From NCBI RefSeq assembly GCF_029960665.1, contig NZ_JASBRB010000006.1:120258-184257 (forward strand): a DNA stretch of 64,000 nt. The letters run 5' to 3'. This DNA comes from Pseudarthrobacter sp. AL07. GTDB lineage: Bacteria > Actinomycetota > Actinomycetes > Actinomycetales > Micrococcaceae. Positions 26,244-35,129 of the stretch are shown here, piece after piece. The first letter of the stretch is position 1, and each line of letters begins with the position of its first letter. A model generated the notes under the pieces. That model made no database searches. It saw only the letters and a list, made by a program, of their open reading frames with translations, and was not told where the DNA came from. The translations under genes were made by a program, and so were the position numbers.

Positions 26244-26519
26244 CTAGCGGCCGGACGGGCGTCCCGGGACGCCGGCAGCGATCTGGTCTCCCTGGCAGCG
26301 CGGCGACAGCGACGATTTCCTCCGGCTGGACGTGGAATTCCGTGCCGCCATGAGCGGGATCGTGGAACAGTTCGCCGAAGAAGTTGGCCATATCTGGTTC
26401 GAGCACCACCAGGGCGAGGCGCCGGACGTGCCCCGGCAGCGAACAACCCCTCAGCACACAACAGAGGCCGACGGCACCCCCCAATTGCCGCCGTCGGCCT
26501 CCCCTTCCCTCGCGGACAG
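26244..26519. other. degenerate region with no intact gene
   Basis: Short open stretches exist on both strands. The plus strand at 26332 reads M-E-F-R-A-A-M-S-G-I-V-E-Q-F and the minus strand reads M-A-N-F-F-G-E-L-F-H-D-P-A-H. Neither extends to a complete protein I recognise. The region lies between two gene fragments and is probably decayed coding sequence. Confidence 0.5.
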
Positions 26520-28367
26520 CTAGATCGAACCCGTGGTGAACTGCCATGTCCGGGTGGCTAGCTGATTGCCTGCGAGGTCGCGGATGGACGCCCCGCCACC
26601 GGTGACTGTCACCGTGTATTTCGTTTTGGCCGTCAGGGCGTTCTGCGGGTCCAGAATCCATTGGTTGCTGGTTCCGTTGCGGTAGACGGCGGCCGGGACC
26701 ATGGCCCCTGTGGCGGCATTCTTCACCGTGAATGTGGCTGTGCTGACACCTTGGACCGGCTCGCTGAAGGTCACCGAAAGGTTGTTGTTCCGCCTGACCA
26801 GGATGGAATTGCTGCCCGGCGTGAAACCCGTGACCGTGGGCGCCGGGCCGGTGGTGAACGTCCAGCTCGTGGTGGCCAACGGCGTGCCAGCGGTGTCCCG
26901 GATGGCGGTGGTGCCGCCCACCAGCGTGGCCGTGTAGGTGACATCCGCGGCCAGGTTCGCGGACGGATCAAGGGTGGCCGTTGTGGTTGTGGCGTTATAG
27001 CTCACCGTTGCGGGGATGGCCGTGCCGGCGGCGTTCCGGAGCACAAAGGTTCCTGCACCGACCCCTTGGACCGTCTTGTTGAAGGTGGCCGTCACGTTGC
27101 TGGCCACGGGCACCGCCGTCGACTGTGCTGCGGGTGATTTTGCCGTGACAGTGGGGGCGGGAAGCACCGGGGCGGGCGCAGGTGCGGGTGCCGCAGCGGC
27201 CCCAACATACAGCAGGCGGTTCGGCGTGCCGGTTCCGGCACCCGTGATGGCGCCGGCAGTGGCGTTCGACGTCAATGCCGAAGCGACCTGGGCGGGCGTG
27301 AGCGCCGGGTTCTGGGACAGCAGCACCGCCGCCGCGCCGGCCGCATGAGGTGCCGCCATGGACGTGCCGGACATTGAGGCGGTTGCCGTAGTGGAAGTGT
27401 ACGACGCTGAGACAATGCCGACGCCGGGTGCATACAGGTCCACGCAGGAACCGAAGTTGGAGAAGGAAGCCTGGCGGTCGGCCGAATCGCTGGCTGCCAC
27501 CGTGACCGCAGCCGGGAGCCGCGCTGGCGAGCCCCCGCAGGCGTCCACGGCGGAGTTTCCGGCGGCAACAACTGCAGTGACGCCGTCGGTAATGACACCC
27601 TGGAGCGCGGAATCCACGGCCGCGCTGGCCGCCCCGCCCAGGCTCATGTTCACCACGGCGGGCGTTCCTGCCGAGTGGTTGGCGGCGATCCAGTCCAGGC
27701 CAGCCACGACGTCGGAGTTGAAGCCGGATCCTGTGCAGTCCAGGACCCTGACGGGGACGATCGTCGCGGCCTTGGCCACGCCGTAGGTGGTTCCGGCCAC
27801 CGTCCCGGCCACATGCGTGCCGTGGCCGTTGCAGTCGCTGGTGCCGCGGCCATCGGCCACGGCCGTCCAGCCTGTTGCCACCCGGCCGGCAAACTCCGTG
27901 TGGGCGGCGAGCACGCCCGTGTCCACCACATATGCGCTGACTCCGGCGCCGGCTGAGGTCCAGGAGTAGGAACCCGAGAGCGGCAGTGCCCGCTGGTCCA
28001 CCCGGTCCAACCCCCATGGCGCGGGCTGCTGCGTCGCAGAAACGGTGATGGGCGCGTCAACTTCCACTGAAGCGACGCGCGCCGAGCGGGCTAACGCCGC
28101 GGCTTGGGCCGGCGTCGCGGTAATAACGGCGCCTCGCAGGGCGTGCGAAAAGGAGCGCCCGACGCCGATGCCCTGCGTTTTCAGGCGTGCCACCTCCGCG
28201 GGGACGTCCGTTTCCGCGGCGTAGCGGACCAGGTAGCGGACGCTTGCGGCGGTGCCGGCGGGGGCAGGGGCCGGCTCAACGGCCCCGGCGGGAAGGCCCG
28301 AGGCAGGCAGTGCTACGGCAGAAATCAGCAGGGCGGCAGCCGGCAGCACAAAACGGCGGGTGAGCAT
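26520..28367 (-). CDS. secreted S8 subtilisin-like serine protease with two C-terminal Ig-like domains
   Basis: The 615-residue protein has a signal peptide (residues 1-29), an inhibitor I9-like propeptide (about 40-110: V-R-Y-L-V-R-Y-A and V-E-V-D-A-P-I) and a proteinase-K-type S8 domain. The catalytic residues are visible as Asp in V-V-D-T-G, His in N-G-H-G-T-H-V-A-G and Ser in G-T-S-M-A-A-P-H. An Ala-Pro linker near 395 leads to two SbsA/Big_5-like domains, each with V-T-F/A-T-F-x-K/E-P/T-V-Q-G-V and ending in W-T/Q-F-T-T-G. No sortase motif is present; it is probably secreted. Its degradative role is inferred. Confidence 0.93.
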   Translation of the reverse strand: MLTRRFVLPAAALLISAVALPASGLPAGAVEPAPAPAGTAASVRYLVRYAAETDVPAEVARLKTQGIGVGRSFSHALRGAVITATPAQAAALARSARVASVEVDAPITVSATQQPAPWGLDRVDQRALPLSGSYSWTSAGAGVSAYVVDTGVLAAHTEFAGRVATGWTAVADGRGTSDCNGHGTHVAGTVAGTTYGVAKAATIVPVRVLDCTGSGFNSDVVAGLDWIAANHSAGTPAVVNMSLGGAASAAVDSALQGVITDGVTAVVAAGNSAVDACGGSPARLPAAVTVAASDSADRQASFSNFGSCVDLYAPGVGIVSASYTSTTATASMSGTSMAAPHAAGAAAVLLSQNPALTPAQVASALTSNATAGAITGAGTGTPNRLLYVGAAAAPAPAPAPVLPAPTVTAKSPAAQSTAVPVASNVTATFNKTVQGVGAGTFVLRNAAGTAIPATVSYNATTTTATLDPSANLAADVTYTATLVGGTTAIRDTAGTPLATTSWTFTTGPAPTVTGFTPGSNSILVRRNNNLSVTFSEPVQGVSTATFTVKNAATGAMVPAAVYRNGTSNQWILDPQNALTAKTKYTVTVTGGGASIRDLAGNQLATRTWQFTTGSI

Positions 28368-28552
28368 GGTGGGGTCCTAGCGTGGCGGTCTGAATTGATG
28401 CTGGCGGCAACAAATCGCCGCTTATCACCAGATTAGGAGCCCGGCACACACCGATGCGGCGAACTGGGCCGATCCTGCGCCAACCCTTCGGCGCCTGCGG
28501 ATTTCTTGAGGAACCGTCTTCTTCAGTGGCGTGATTTTCAGTCTTCGCCGCT

Positions 28553-29425
28553 TCAGTCCTCCGTGGGCGTGGTCCTGTTGGAATGGTAGGTCCGCCACGT
28601 ATGTTCAGGCTCGAAGCCCAGCAGCCGCCGGGCCTTCTCGATCGAGAGCATGGTCTCGTGTTCGCCCAACTCCTTGGTCACCGTCACGTTGGGAAACACC
28701 TCCGCGGCAAGGCTGGCGCTGGAACGAGTCATCACGGTATCCGCGTTCGCGACGATGAAAGCCTCGAATCCGGGCTGGCCGTTTTCCAGCGCACGCGCCA
28801 CAGCCTGCGCGCCGTCGCGCCCGTCAATGTAGCCCCAGAGGTTCCACTTGCGCAGCGCGGCGTCGGCATCGAACGACGGAAACAGTTCATAGTCCTCAGG
28901 ATCCATCACGTTCGAGAATCGCAGGCCCGTGATACTCAGCTCCGGATCCCAGCGCGTCAACTGGATCGCCATCTGCTCCTCAAGGTGCTTCACCAACGAG
29001 TACGTGCTTTCGGGCCGGGCCGGGTACTCCTCATCCACCGGGATGTAGGGCGGATCGACGTCGAACGGCAGTCCCAGCACCGTCTCACTGGAGGCGTAAA
29101 CCACCTTCTTGATCCCGGCCCGCCGGGCCGCCTGGAACACGTTGTAGGTGGAGAGCATGTTGTTCTCGAACGTGGCGGCATCCGGAATGATGCCGGGCGC
29201 CGGAACGGCACCGAGATGGACGACCGCGTCAAACCCGGAGTGCCGGTCGTCAAGACCCAGGAACACGTCAAGGACCTGGCCGTAATTGCGCAGGTCCACG
29301 AGTGCCAACCCGTGGTGCCGCTCCCCCGCACGGTCCAGGTTCAGCACCTGATGGCCGTCGTCGGTCAGCCTGCGCACCACATGCCGCCCCAATTTTCCGC
29401 TTCCGCCGGTCACTGCAATTCTCAT
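28553..29425 (-). CDS. NAD(P)-dependent epimerase/dehydratase (extended SDR)
   Basis: This 290-residue Rossmann protein has the nucleotide motif T-G-G-S-G-K-L-G at residues 6-13, V-V-H-L-G-A near 68 and the catalytic Y-S-L-V-K near 143-147, with S-S-E-T-V upstream. It belongs to the extended short-chain dehydrogenases acting on sugar nucleotides or uronates. The exact substrate is not evident. Its start overlaps the adenylate kinase stop by 4 bases (ATGA), so the pair is translationally coupled. Confidence 0.88.
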   Translation of the reverse strand: MRIAVTGGSGKLGRHVVRRLTDDGHQVLNLDRAGERHHGLALVDLRNYGQVLDVFLGLDDRHSGFDAVVHLGAVPAPGIIPDAATFENNMLSTYNVFQAARRAGIKKVVYASSETVLGLPFDVDPPYIPVDEEYPARPESTYSLVKHLEEQMAIQLTRWDPELSITGLRFSNVMDPEDYELFPSFDADAALRKWNLWGYIDGRDGAQAVARALENGQPGFEAFIVANADTVMTRSSASLAAEVFPNVTVTKELGEHETMLSIEKARRLLGFEPEHTWRTYHSNRTTPTED

Positions 29426-30012
29426 GGGGACACCCGGTCGGCCAGGAACTTTTCGACGGCGGCAATGGCACGAGTGGTGATGTCGCCGGGGTCACCGCTG
29501 CCGTCCACCGAAACCACCATGCCTCGGCCGGCGTAGACCGCCACGACCTCGTGGGTTTCGCGATTGTAGAGGTCCAGCCGGTGCCGGAACACCTCTATGG
29601 TGTCGTCCTTCCGGCCCTGCTCCTTGGCCCGCTGCAGCATCCGTTGCTCGAGTTCGGAATCCGGTGCGCGGAGTTCCACCACGGCGTCGAGGCGGTGGCC
29701 CTGGGAAGCCAGTATGTTGTCCAGCTCCATGAGCTGGGGAGCTGTCCGGGGGTATCCGTCCAGCAGGAAACCGGGTTGCAGATCGGCGTCGAGAAGCCGG
29801 TCCTTGACCAGGGCGTTGGTGAGCTGGTCCGGGACAAAAGCACCGTCGTCGAGATATTTGGCGGCCTCCACACCCAGCTGCGTCTCCTGGCTGACGTTGG
29901 TCCGGAAAATCTCGCCCGTGGATACCGTCGGGATGCTGAAGTGCCTGGCGATGTGCTCCGCCTGCGTGCCTTTGCCCGAGCCGGGCGGCCCGATGATGAG
30001 CATTCTGGTCAT
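29422..30012 (-). CDS. adenylate kinase (accessory copy)
   Basis: This 196-residue nucleoside monophosphate kinase has the P-loop G-P-P-G-S-G-K-G-T near residues 8-16, V-S-T-G-E-I-F-R-T, D-G-Y-P-R-T and R-K-D-D in the LID/lid-hinge region. It is the short-LID actinobacterial type. The housekeeping adk normally sits in the secY ribosomal-protein cluster, so this is likely a second adenylate kinase. Coupling to an SDR epimerase gene is unusual. Confidence 0.88.
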   Translation of the reverse strand: MTRMLIIGPPGSGKGTQAEHIARHFSIPTVSTGEIFRTNVSQETQLGVEAAKYLDDGAFVPDQLTNALVKDRLLDADLQPGFLLDGYPRTAPQLMELDNILASQGHRLDAVVELRAPDSELEQRMLQRAKEQGRKDDTIEVFRHRLDLYNRETHEVVAVYAGRGMVVSVDGSGDPGDITTRAIAAVEKFLADRVSP

Positions 30013-30317
30013 GTTCTTGTCCCTCCGTGGCGTCCTTGCCGGCTGGTCTGGGGTCCACCGTCGGCAGCGCCAACGTGAGCTTCATTCTGCCCACAAGTCG
30101 CAGCACAACGCCAGCCTCCGGGAAGGGATCCAGCGTGATCGAGAGAGTTTAGTGGCCAGCCATATGGCGCTCCCCAAGGCTCTGACCTGTATATACTTCT
30201 GGTTATCGGTTTAGCAGCAGGCCGTTGGACAGTTCGTCGATCCAGCGACCGTCGACACCTTTTGCCACGACGGCAGGGGTTGTGCGGGGAGTTGCCGGCT
30301 CGTTATGACCTGAGCGA
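30013..30317. other. intergenic region upstream of adenylate kinase and ANTAR gene
   Basis: These 305 bases hold the divergent promoters of the adenylate kinase and ANTAR genes. A short minus-strand stretch (30203-30290) reads V-A-K-G-V-D-G-R-W-I-D-E-L-S-N and ends in a stop. It could be the C terminus of a lost gene, but I cannot assign it. No terminator or riboswitch is evident. Confidence 0.4.
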
Positions 30318-31076
30318 ATGGCACTAAGAACCGTGGCCAGCGAGTCAACAGCAAAATCAGCTACATCAATCACCGAGCACCTGCACGAAGAACTCCTCAA
30401 GAGCTCCGACGTAGAGGAGTTCCTGGATGAGCTCGCCCGGGTGTCGGCCCGCAACCTTTCGGAAGCCGGCGACGAAGTGCTGTGCGGAATCACTCTTCTG
30501 CGCCCGCGCAAGTCGGCCACCATCGCCAGCAGCGGGACGGCTGCCCGCGCTTTGAGTCAGATTGAATACCAGTCCGAGCAAGGCCCGGGCATGGCTGCCT
30601 CGCTGGAGCAGGTGACGGTCCATGTTCCTGATGTGAAGGACGAATCACGCTGGCCCGAATACTGCGAGGCCGTCCTGGCCCAAGGCATCCATTCAGTCCT
30701 CGCCATCCCGTTCCAGCTGGAGGGGGAAACGAAAGCCACGCTCCTCCTCTACTCCCACCGGACCTCCCGCTTCGAAGCCCGCGTGCTGACGGCTGCGGAT
30801 GGCTTCGTCCGCCAGACGTCGCTGGCCCTGCGGCTTGCGGTGCGTTTCGCGCATTACAGCGAGACCGCGGCGCACCTGCGTGCCACCCTCGAATCACGCA
30901 CAGTGATCGACATGGCGGTAGGCATCATCATGGCCCAGAACCGGTGCAGCCAGCAGGAGGCTTTTGAACTGCTCAAAGCGGCGTCCAGCACCCGCAATTC
31001 CAAGCTGCATATCGTCGCGGCGGCCGTGGTGAATGCACTTGGCCAAGAGCCGGTCCAGACGCACTACGACGGCTGA
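30318..31076 (+). CDS. GAF-ANTAR domain RNA-binding regulator
   Basis: This 252-residue protein has a GAF domain (about 25-170) and a C-terminal ANTAR domain (about 190-245) with L-E-S-R-T-V-I-D-M-A-V-G-I-I-M and A-F-E-L-L-K-A-A-S. ANTAR proteins bind dual-hexaloop RNA and act as antiterminators; the GAF domain senses a ligand or redox/light signal. It is the typical actinobacterial stress-linked form. No partner kinase is adjacent. I could not locate an ANTAR target RNA in the window. Confidence 0.9.
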   Translation: MALRTVASESTAKSATSITEHLHEELLKSSDVEEFLDELARVSARNLSEAGDEVLCGITLLRPRKSATIASSGTAARALSQIEYQSEQGPGMAASLEQVTVHVPDVKDESRWPEYCEAVLAQGIHSVLAIPFQLEGETKATLLLYSHRTSRFEARVLTAADGFVRQTSLALRLAVRFAHYSETAAHLRATLESRTVIDMAVGIIMAQNRCSQQEAFELLKAASSTRNSKLHIVAAAVVNALGQEPVQTHYDG

Positions 31077-31282
31077 GTTCGGCCCCGCAACCGGCGGCCC
31101 GAGGCGTTACCGCTGAGACGACCTGAGGACGAGACCGTGGGATTGCAGTCTTATCGGGGCCCACTAGCCGTGGGCAAGTGAGTGGCGGTCCTTCGCGCGG
31201 GGATCACGAATCCAATGAAGATGAACAGAAGCGATCATCCAGCCTTGTATTTGCGTTGATACGTAATTAGGCTGGGGCGCAA

Positions 31283-31633
31283 ATGGACGAATTGAGTACG
31301 ATCTTCATTGCGTTGGCGGATCCCACCCGCCGTGCTCTGCTGGCGCAATTGCAGCAGGGCGAGGCGACGGTGACCGAACTAGCCGCCCCGCACTCAATTA
31401 GCGTTCCATCTGTATCACGTCATCTGAAAGTGCTCGAGCAGGCCGGGCTGATCACTAAGTCCAGGTCTGCGCAGTGGAGGAACTGCCGCCTCCAACCTGC
31501 ACCGCTACAGAAGGTTGAGGATTGGATGGGCCCGTACCGCGATTTCTTGGGCACGCGGTTGGATCGCCTTGATGCTCAGCTCGCCATAACGCCCGATCGG
31601 CCCGATGAGCTCACAGAACCGGAGGATAGATGA
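31283..31633 (+). CDS. ArsR-family transcriptional regulator
   Basis: This 116-residue winged-helix protein begins M-D-E-L-S-T-I-F-I-A-L-A-D-P-T-R-R with the family V-P-S-V-S-R-H-L-K-V-L recognition helix. It has no Cys metal site. It belongs to the subgroup encoded with AHSA1/SRPBCC proteins (YdfF/SdpR-like) and overlaps the following SRPBCC-VOC gene by 4 bases. It likely controls its own operon. Confidence 0.9.
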   Translation: MDELSTIFIALADPTRRALLAQLQQGEATVTELAAPHSISVPSVSRHLKVLEQAGLITKSRSAQWRNCRLQPAPLQKVEDWMGPYRDFLGTRLDRLDAQLAITPDRPDELTEPEDR

Positions 31634-32544
31634 TGACCCACTACCCGACACAGGATCGAAGCTTCACCCTTACCCGTATTTTGGCTGCATCGCGGCATGC
31701 CGTGTTCACGGCGTGGACTGACCCTGAGCACCTGGCTTGGTTCTACAACCCCGACATGCCCACACCGACCACACCCATTGAGGTGGACCTCCGCGTTGGG
31801 GGAACGTGGAAGCAGCAGATGATCGTCAATGACGACCTTAGCTACCCCACCGGGGGGATCTACCTGGAGATTGTTCCCGACGAACGACTCGTTTTCCGCT
31901 GGGGAGCAGTTGGAGGCTGGCCCGAACTCCACGGCGAGAACGAACGAGAAGCCCCTGTGGTCACGGTGCAGCTGAACGACTTAGGCACGGAAACGGAGCT
32001 CGTCCTCACAGTTCAGTTCTCTGAGCATCTCGACATCGAAGAGGTGCAAAAGCTCATGCTGGGAGGCACTCAGGAGGGCTGGGGTGCCACCATCGACCGG
32101 GTCAAGGACAGCACCGCCATGACCACAGTGACCAATGGGCGCATGGCCGGGCCCCAGATCTATGTCTTTTTCCCGGGAACGGCACGGGAAGCATTGAACT
32201 TCTACGCGGATGTTTTCGGCGGTGAGCTTTCCCTATACACGTACGAGGACTTCGGCAGGAGCGACGGCCCACCAAAAGCCGTAGCTCATGGAGTGCTCAA
32301 CGGCGTCGTTGCTCTGGCAGGATCGGACGCAGCCGAAGGCCAAACAACGGTCCGGCTCGAAGGCATCATGCTCTCGCTGCTGGGAACCGCCGAACCGACA
32401 GTCCTCCATAAGTGGTTCGACAAACTCTCCGTTGACGGGTCGGTGCTCGACCCACTCTCGCCAAAGCCTTGGGGCGCGTCCGATGGCCAAGTCATTGATC
32501 GTCATGGACTTCATTGGCTTGTCGGATATGAGCCCGCGACATGA
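31630..32544 (+). CDS. SRPBCC (AHSA1-type) and VOC domain fusion protein
   Basis: This 304-residue protein has an N-terminal SRPBCC domain (about 10-155: A-A-S-R-H-A-V-F-T-A-W-T and G-W-G-A-T-I-D-R), normally about 150 residues long alone. A PhnB/3-demethylubiquinone-methyltransferase-like VOC domain follows (about 165-300: Q-I-Y-V-F-F-P-G-T-A-R-E-A-L-N-F-Y and G-E-L-S-L-Y). The two domains are usually separate adjacent genes in ArsR-linked operons, so this is a fusion. The function is unknown; both are ligand-binding folds. It overlaps genes on both sides by 4 bases (ATGA). Confidence 0.88.
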   Translation: MMTHYPTQDRSFTLTRILAASRHAVFTAWTDPEHLAWFYNPDMPTPTTPIEVDLRVGGTWKQQMIVNDDLSYPTGGIYLEIVPDERLVFRWGAVGGWPELHGENEREAPVVTVQLNDLGTETELVLTVQFSEHLDIEEVQKLMLGGTQEGWGATIDRVKDSTAMTTVTNGRMAGPQIYVFFPGTAREALNFYADVFGGELSLYTYEDFGRSDGPPKAVAHGVLNGVVALAGSDAAEGQTTVRLEGIMLSLLGTAEPTVLHKWFDKLSVDGSVLDPLSPKPWGASDGQVIDRHGLHWLVGYEPAT

Positions 32545-32777
32545 GCGACGCCCAATTGCTTGCTCAGCTGGAGAGTGAGCGAGGACATGTTCTTCGAACA
32601 GTCGACGGCCTCGAGAACGATGAGATGCGTCGAACTTTAGTCCCGTCAGGCGCAGCACCGATGGCCAATGGGCGTGAGATCCTGTTTCGCGTGCTCGCTG
32701 AGACTTCCGTCCACGCGGGCCACCTCGACATCGTCCGGGAGCTGATCGATGGACATCAGAATCTCGTAGTGGAATAG
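32541..32777 (+). pseudogene. DinB/DUF664-family protein with in-frame internal deletion
   Basis: The 78 residues join the N terminus of a DUF664 protein (L-E-S-E-R-G-H-V-L then L-V-P-S-G) directly to its C terminus (I-L-F-R-V-L-A-E-T-S-V-H-A-G-H-L-D). About 90-100 residues, including one of the metal-ligand His positions, are missing from the usual 160-175. The frame is preserved, so a short protein could still be made. It is coupled to the upstream fusion gene and ends next to the IS21 element. Confidence 0.75.
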
Positions 32778-32838
32778 TTCCGACTTCAGGCCGCAGCCCG
32801 ATTGGAGAACACCGGCATGTCGTCGCGTTCTTAACGCT

Positions 32839-33093
32839 TTAGCTAGCCGCTTGCTGGGCCACCGTATGGGCGAGCCGGTAGGAGTCTGTGCCCGTTTCGA
32901 TGATGGTCCCTTTGAAGGTCAGCCGGTCCACAATCGCGGCGCACAGACGTGGGTCTGTGAAGGGTTTGGTCCAGCCCGAGAAGGATTCGTTGGTGGCGAT
33001 GGCCACTGCTGCTTTTTCTTCGCGCTCAGTGAGCGCCTGGAAGAGAAGTTCGGCGCCGCGTTTGTCCAGTTCCATGTAGCCGAGTTCGTCGAT
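32839..33093 (-). pseudogene. istB 3' half (IS21 helper ATPase), cut by RIT insertion
   Basis: The minus strand encodes D-E-L-G-Y-M-E-L-D-K-R-G-A-E-L-L-F-Q and T-F-K-G-T-I-I-E-T-G-T-D-S-Y-R-L, the C-terminal half of an IstB AAA+ ATPase. Its missing N-terminal half is at 36474-37045. The break falls inside L-L-C-I-D-E-L-G, where Walker B lies. Confidence 0.88.
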
Positions 33094-33116
33094 CTATGCG
33101 GACATCCGCATAGATT

Positions 33117-33150
33117 GACCTATGCCGAGCCCGCAACTATGCCGAGGCCA
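33117..33150. repeat. left terminal inverted repeat of RIT element
   Basis: This 34-base sequence is the exact reverse complement of 36443-36476. It contains the core CTATGCCGAG twice, at 33120-33129 and 33137-33146, a tandem arrangement suited to cooperative recombinase binding. A further inverted copy CTCGGCATAG lies at 33183-33192. Confidence 0.92.
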
Positions 33151-33192
33151 CCGCCCAATCTGGCCAGTCAGCAGGGCCGCGGCTCGGCATAG

Positions 33193-34182
33193 TTACAGGC
33201 TTTCGAGGAACGCGAGGATCTTGTCTGATGGGTGGTAACGGCCGGGGCGCGCGGATGCTGGCGTGGTGAGAGCCAGGGCTTTCTCCTTAATGGTCATGTC
33301 GGCATGGACGTACGCGTCGGTGGACCGGACTCCGGCATGGCCGAGCCAGAGGGCGATCACCGACGTGTCGACCCCGGCTTGAAGCAAGGTCATGGCGCAA
33401 CTGTGACGAAACACGTGCGGGTGGATCTTCTTGCCCGATAGCGATGGGCATGTTCGGGCAGCGGTCGCTGCATGGGTGCTGACCCGCAGCGCGACAGCGT
33501 CGCGGGAGAGCCGCCGCCCGGTCCGGGTCGGGAACACTGGCTCGTGAGGTTGTCCGGCTCGTTCTGCCAGCCAGGAACGCAGCAGTCTCTCGACAGGAGT
33601 GGTGAGTGGAACGGCGCGTTGCTTGCGTCCCTTTCCTTCGCAGCGGACGTTCGCGCCAGCGCCCAGGGTGACATCGGCGCAGTTCAGGCCCGTGAGCTCG
33701 GAAACCCGCAGACCCGTCTGGATGGCCACGAGCATCATGGCCCTGTCGCGCCGGCCCTCCCACCTGGACTGATCAGGGGCCGCGACGAGGGCGTCGATCT
33801 CGGGCGGGGTCAGGAACGTCACGATGCGCTTGTCGAACCGCTTCGGCGGGATGGCGAGAACACGCTGGATCAACAGCGCATGCTCCGGATGACGCAACGC
33901 GGCGTAGGCGAACAACGAGCGGATCGCTGTCAGGCGGACATTGCGGGTCCGGACGCTGTTGCCTCTCATGGTCTCCAGATGGGTGAGAAATCCTGAGATC
34001 ATGGTCGCGTCCAGGTCGTCCCAGTCCAGTTGGGAAGGCAACTTGCCGGTCCGTGCGTAGATGAACTCCAGCAGCAGCTTCAGGGCGTCCCGGTAGGCGG
34101 CGATGGTCCGTGGACTGGCTTGGCGCTGTTGGGCCAGCCGGTCGGTGAAGAACATCTGCAGGGTCGGTGCGATCAGCGTCAT
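33193..34182 (-). CDS. RIT tyrosine recombinase, third gene
   Basis: This 329-residue integrase-family protein has an N-terminal SAM-like domain and a C-terminal catalytic domain. The catalytic residues are visible: Arg in G-L-R-V-S-E-L, Lys in C-E-G-K-G-R-K, H-V-F-R-H, L-G-H and the nucleophile Tyr in S-T-D-A-Y-V-H. It is the last of three overlapping genes and shares 4 bases with the middle one. It is closest to XerC/D-like small integrases. Confidence 0.92.
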   Translation of the reverse strand: MTLIAPTLQMFFTDRLAQQRQASPRTIAAYRDALKLLLEFIYARTGKLPSQLDWDDLDATMISGFLTHLETMRGNSVRTRNVRLTAIRSLFAYAALRHPEHALLIQRVLAIPPKRFDKRIVTFLTPPEIDALVAAPDQSRWEGRRDRAMMLVAIQTGLRVSELTGLNCADVTLGAGANVRCEGKGRKQRAVPLTTPVERLLRSWLAERAGQPHEPVFPTRTGRRLSRDAVALRVSTHAATAARTCPSLSGKKIHPHVFRHSCAMTLLQAGVDTSVIALWLGHAGVRSTDAYVHADMTIKEKALALTTPASARPGRYHPSDKILAFLESL

Positions 34183-35129
34183 GAGCGCACCGCCGTCCAG
34201 CGGGTGTTCTGGCGTGCTGCTGCCAGGGAGAGCAATTCCGGTGCCGCCGAGAGATACCAGTAGGTGGATGCCGGTTCACGGTGGCCCAGGTAGGTTGATA
34301 GCGATGGAAGTTTCGCCTGGACGTCCTCGCCGGTCCGATACCAGCTGAGCAGGCTGCGGACCGCGAAAGTGTGCCGCAGATCGTGAAGCCTCGGAGCCGA
34401 GGGCGCCCCATCCCCGACCCCGGCGTCATTGACCAATTGCCGGAAGGTTTGGCAGACGGCCGCGTAGCAGAGGCGTTTGTGGGTCTGGGATACGAAGAAG
34501 CTTGGCTCTTCCGGTCGTGGTTCGAGCTCATTGCGGAGCTTCGCGTATACGCTCAGTGCCTGCATGGCAGTGCTGTGAAGTGGAACCAGCCGGGATTTAC
34601 CGAACTTCGACTCACGGATCAGCAACAGGCTCCCGGACCAATCGACATCACTGCGGTCAAGCTTGATTGCCTCACCGATCCGCAGACCACCCGCAGCGAG
34701 CAGGCCAACCAGAGTCTCGTAAGTGGCCGCCCGCAGCGGTTGGCGGATCGAGATGCGTGCCTGGTGCATCAGCGCGTCGATGTCGGCGATGGAATAGATG
34801 AACGGTGGGCGCCACCGCTGCCGGTGCGGCATCAGACCCAACGGCGGGATCTCCGTGCCGGGGTAAATACCTGCCAGGTAGCGGGCGAACCCCCGTGCTG
34901 CCGTCATCCGCCGCGGACCCACGGTCGTCGGCTGGCCCGTGGGTGATTGCTGCGCCCAGTCCAGAGCCGCTTCGATGGTCACCGTGGATGATCCGTGGGC
35001 ATCCAAATAAGCCACGAATCTTGGCAGCAGCCATCGGGCCTCGGCCATTTCGTGTCCCAGCGATCGACGCAGTTGCAGGTAGTCTGCGAGATGCTGCTCC
35101 AGCGCACTCACCGCACGACCCCCGGCCAC
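34179..35129 (-). CDS. RIT tyrosine recombinase, middle gene
   Basis: This 316-residue protein has the catalytic Arg in G-L-R-I-G-E-A, Lys in E-S-K-F-G-K, H-D-L-R-H, L-G-H and Tyr in S-T-Y-W-Y-L-S. It overlaps the first gene by 22 bases and the third by 4 bases. All five key positions are intact, so it should be active. Confidence 0.92.
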   Translation of the reverse strand: MAGGRAVSALEQHLADYLQLRRSLGHEMAEARWLLPRFVAYLDAHGSSTVTIEAALDWAQQSPTGQPTTVGPRRMTAARGFARYLAGIYPGTEIPPLGLMPHRQRWRPPFIYSIADIDALMHQARISIRQPLRAATYETLVGLLAAGGLRIGEAIKLDRSDVDWSGSLLLIRESKFGKSRLVPLHSTAMQALSVYAKLRNELEPRPEEPSFFVSQTHKRLCYAAVCQTFRQLVNDAGVGDGAPSAPRLHDLRHTFAVRSLLSWYRTGEDVQAKLPSLSTYLGHREPASTYWYLSAAPELLSLAAARQNTRWTAVRS

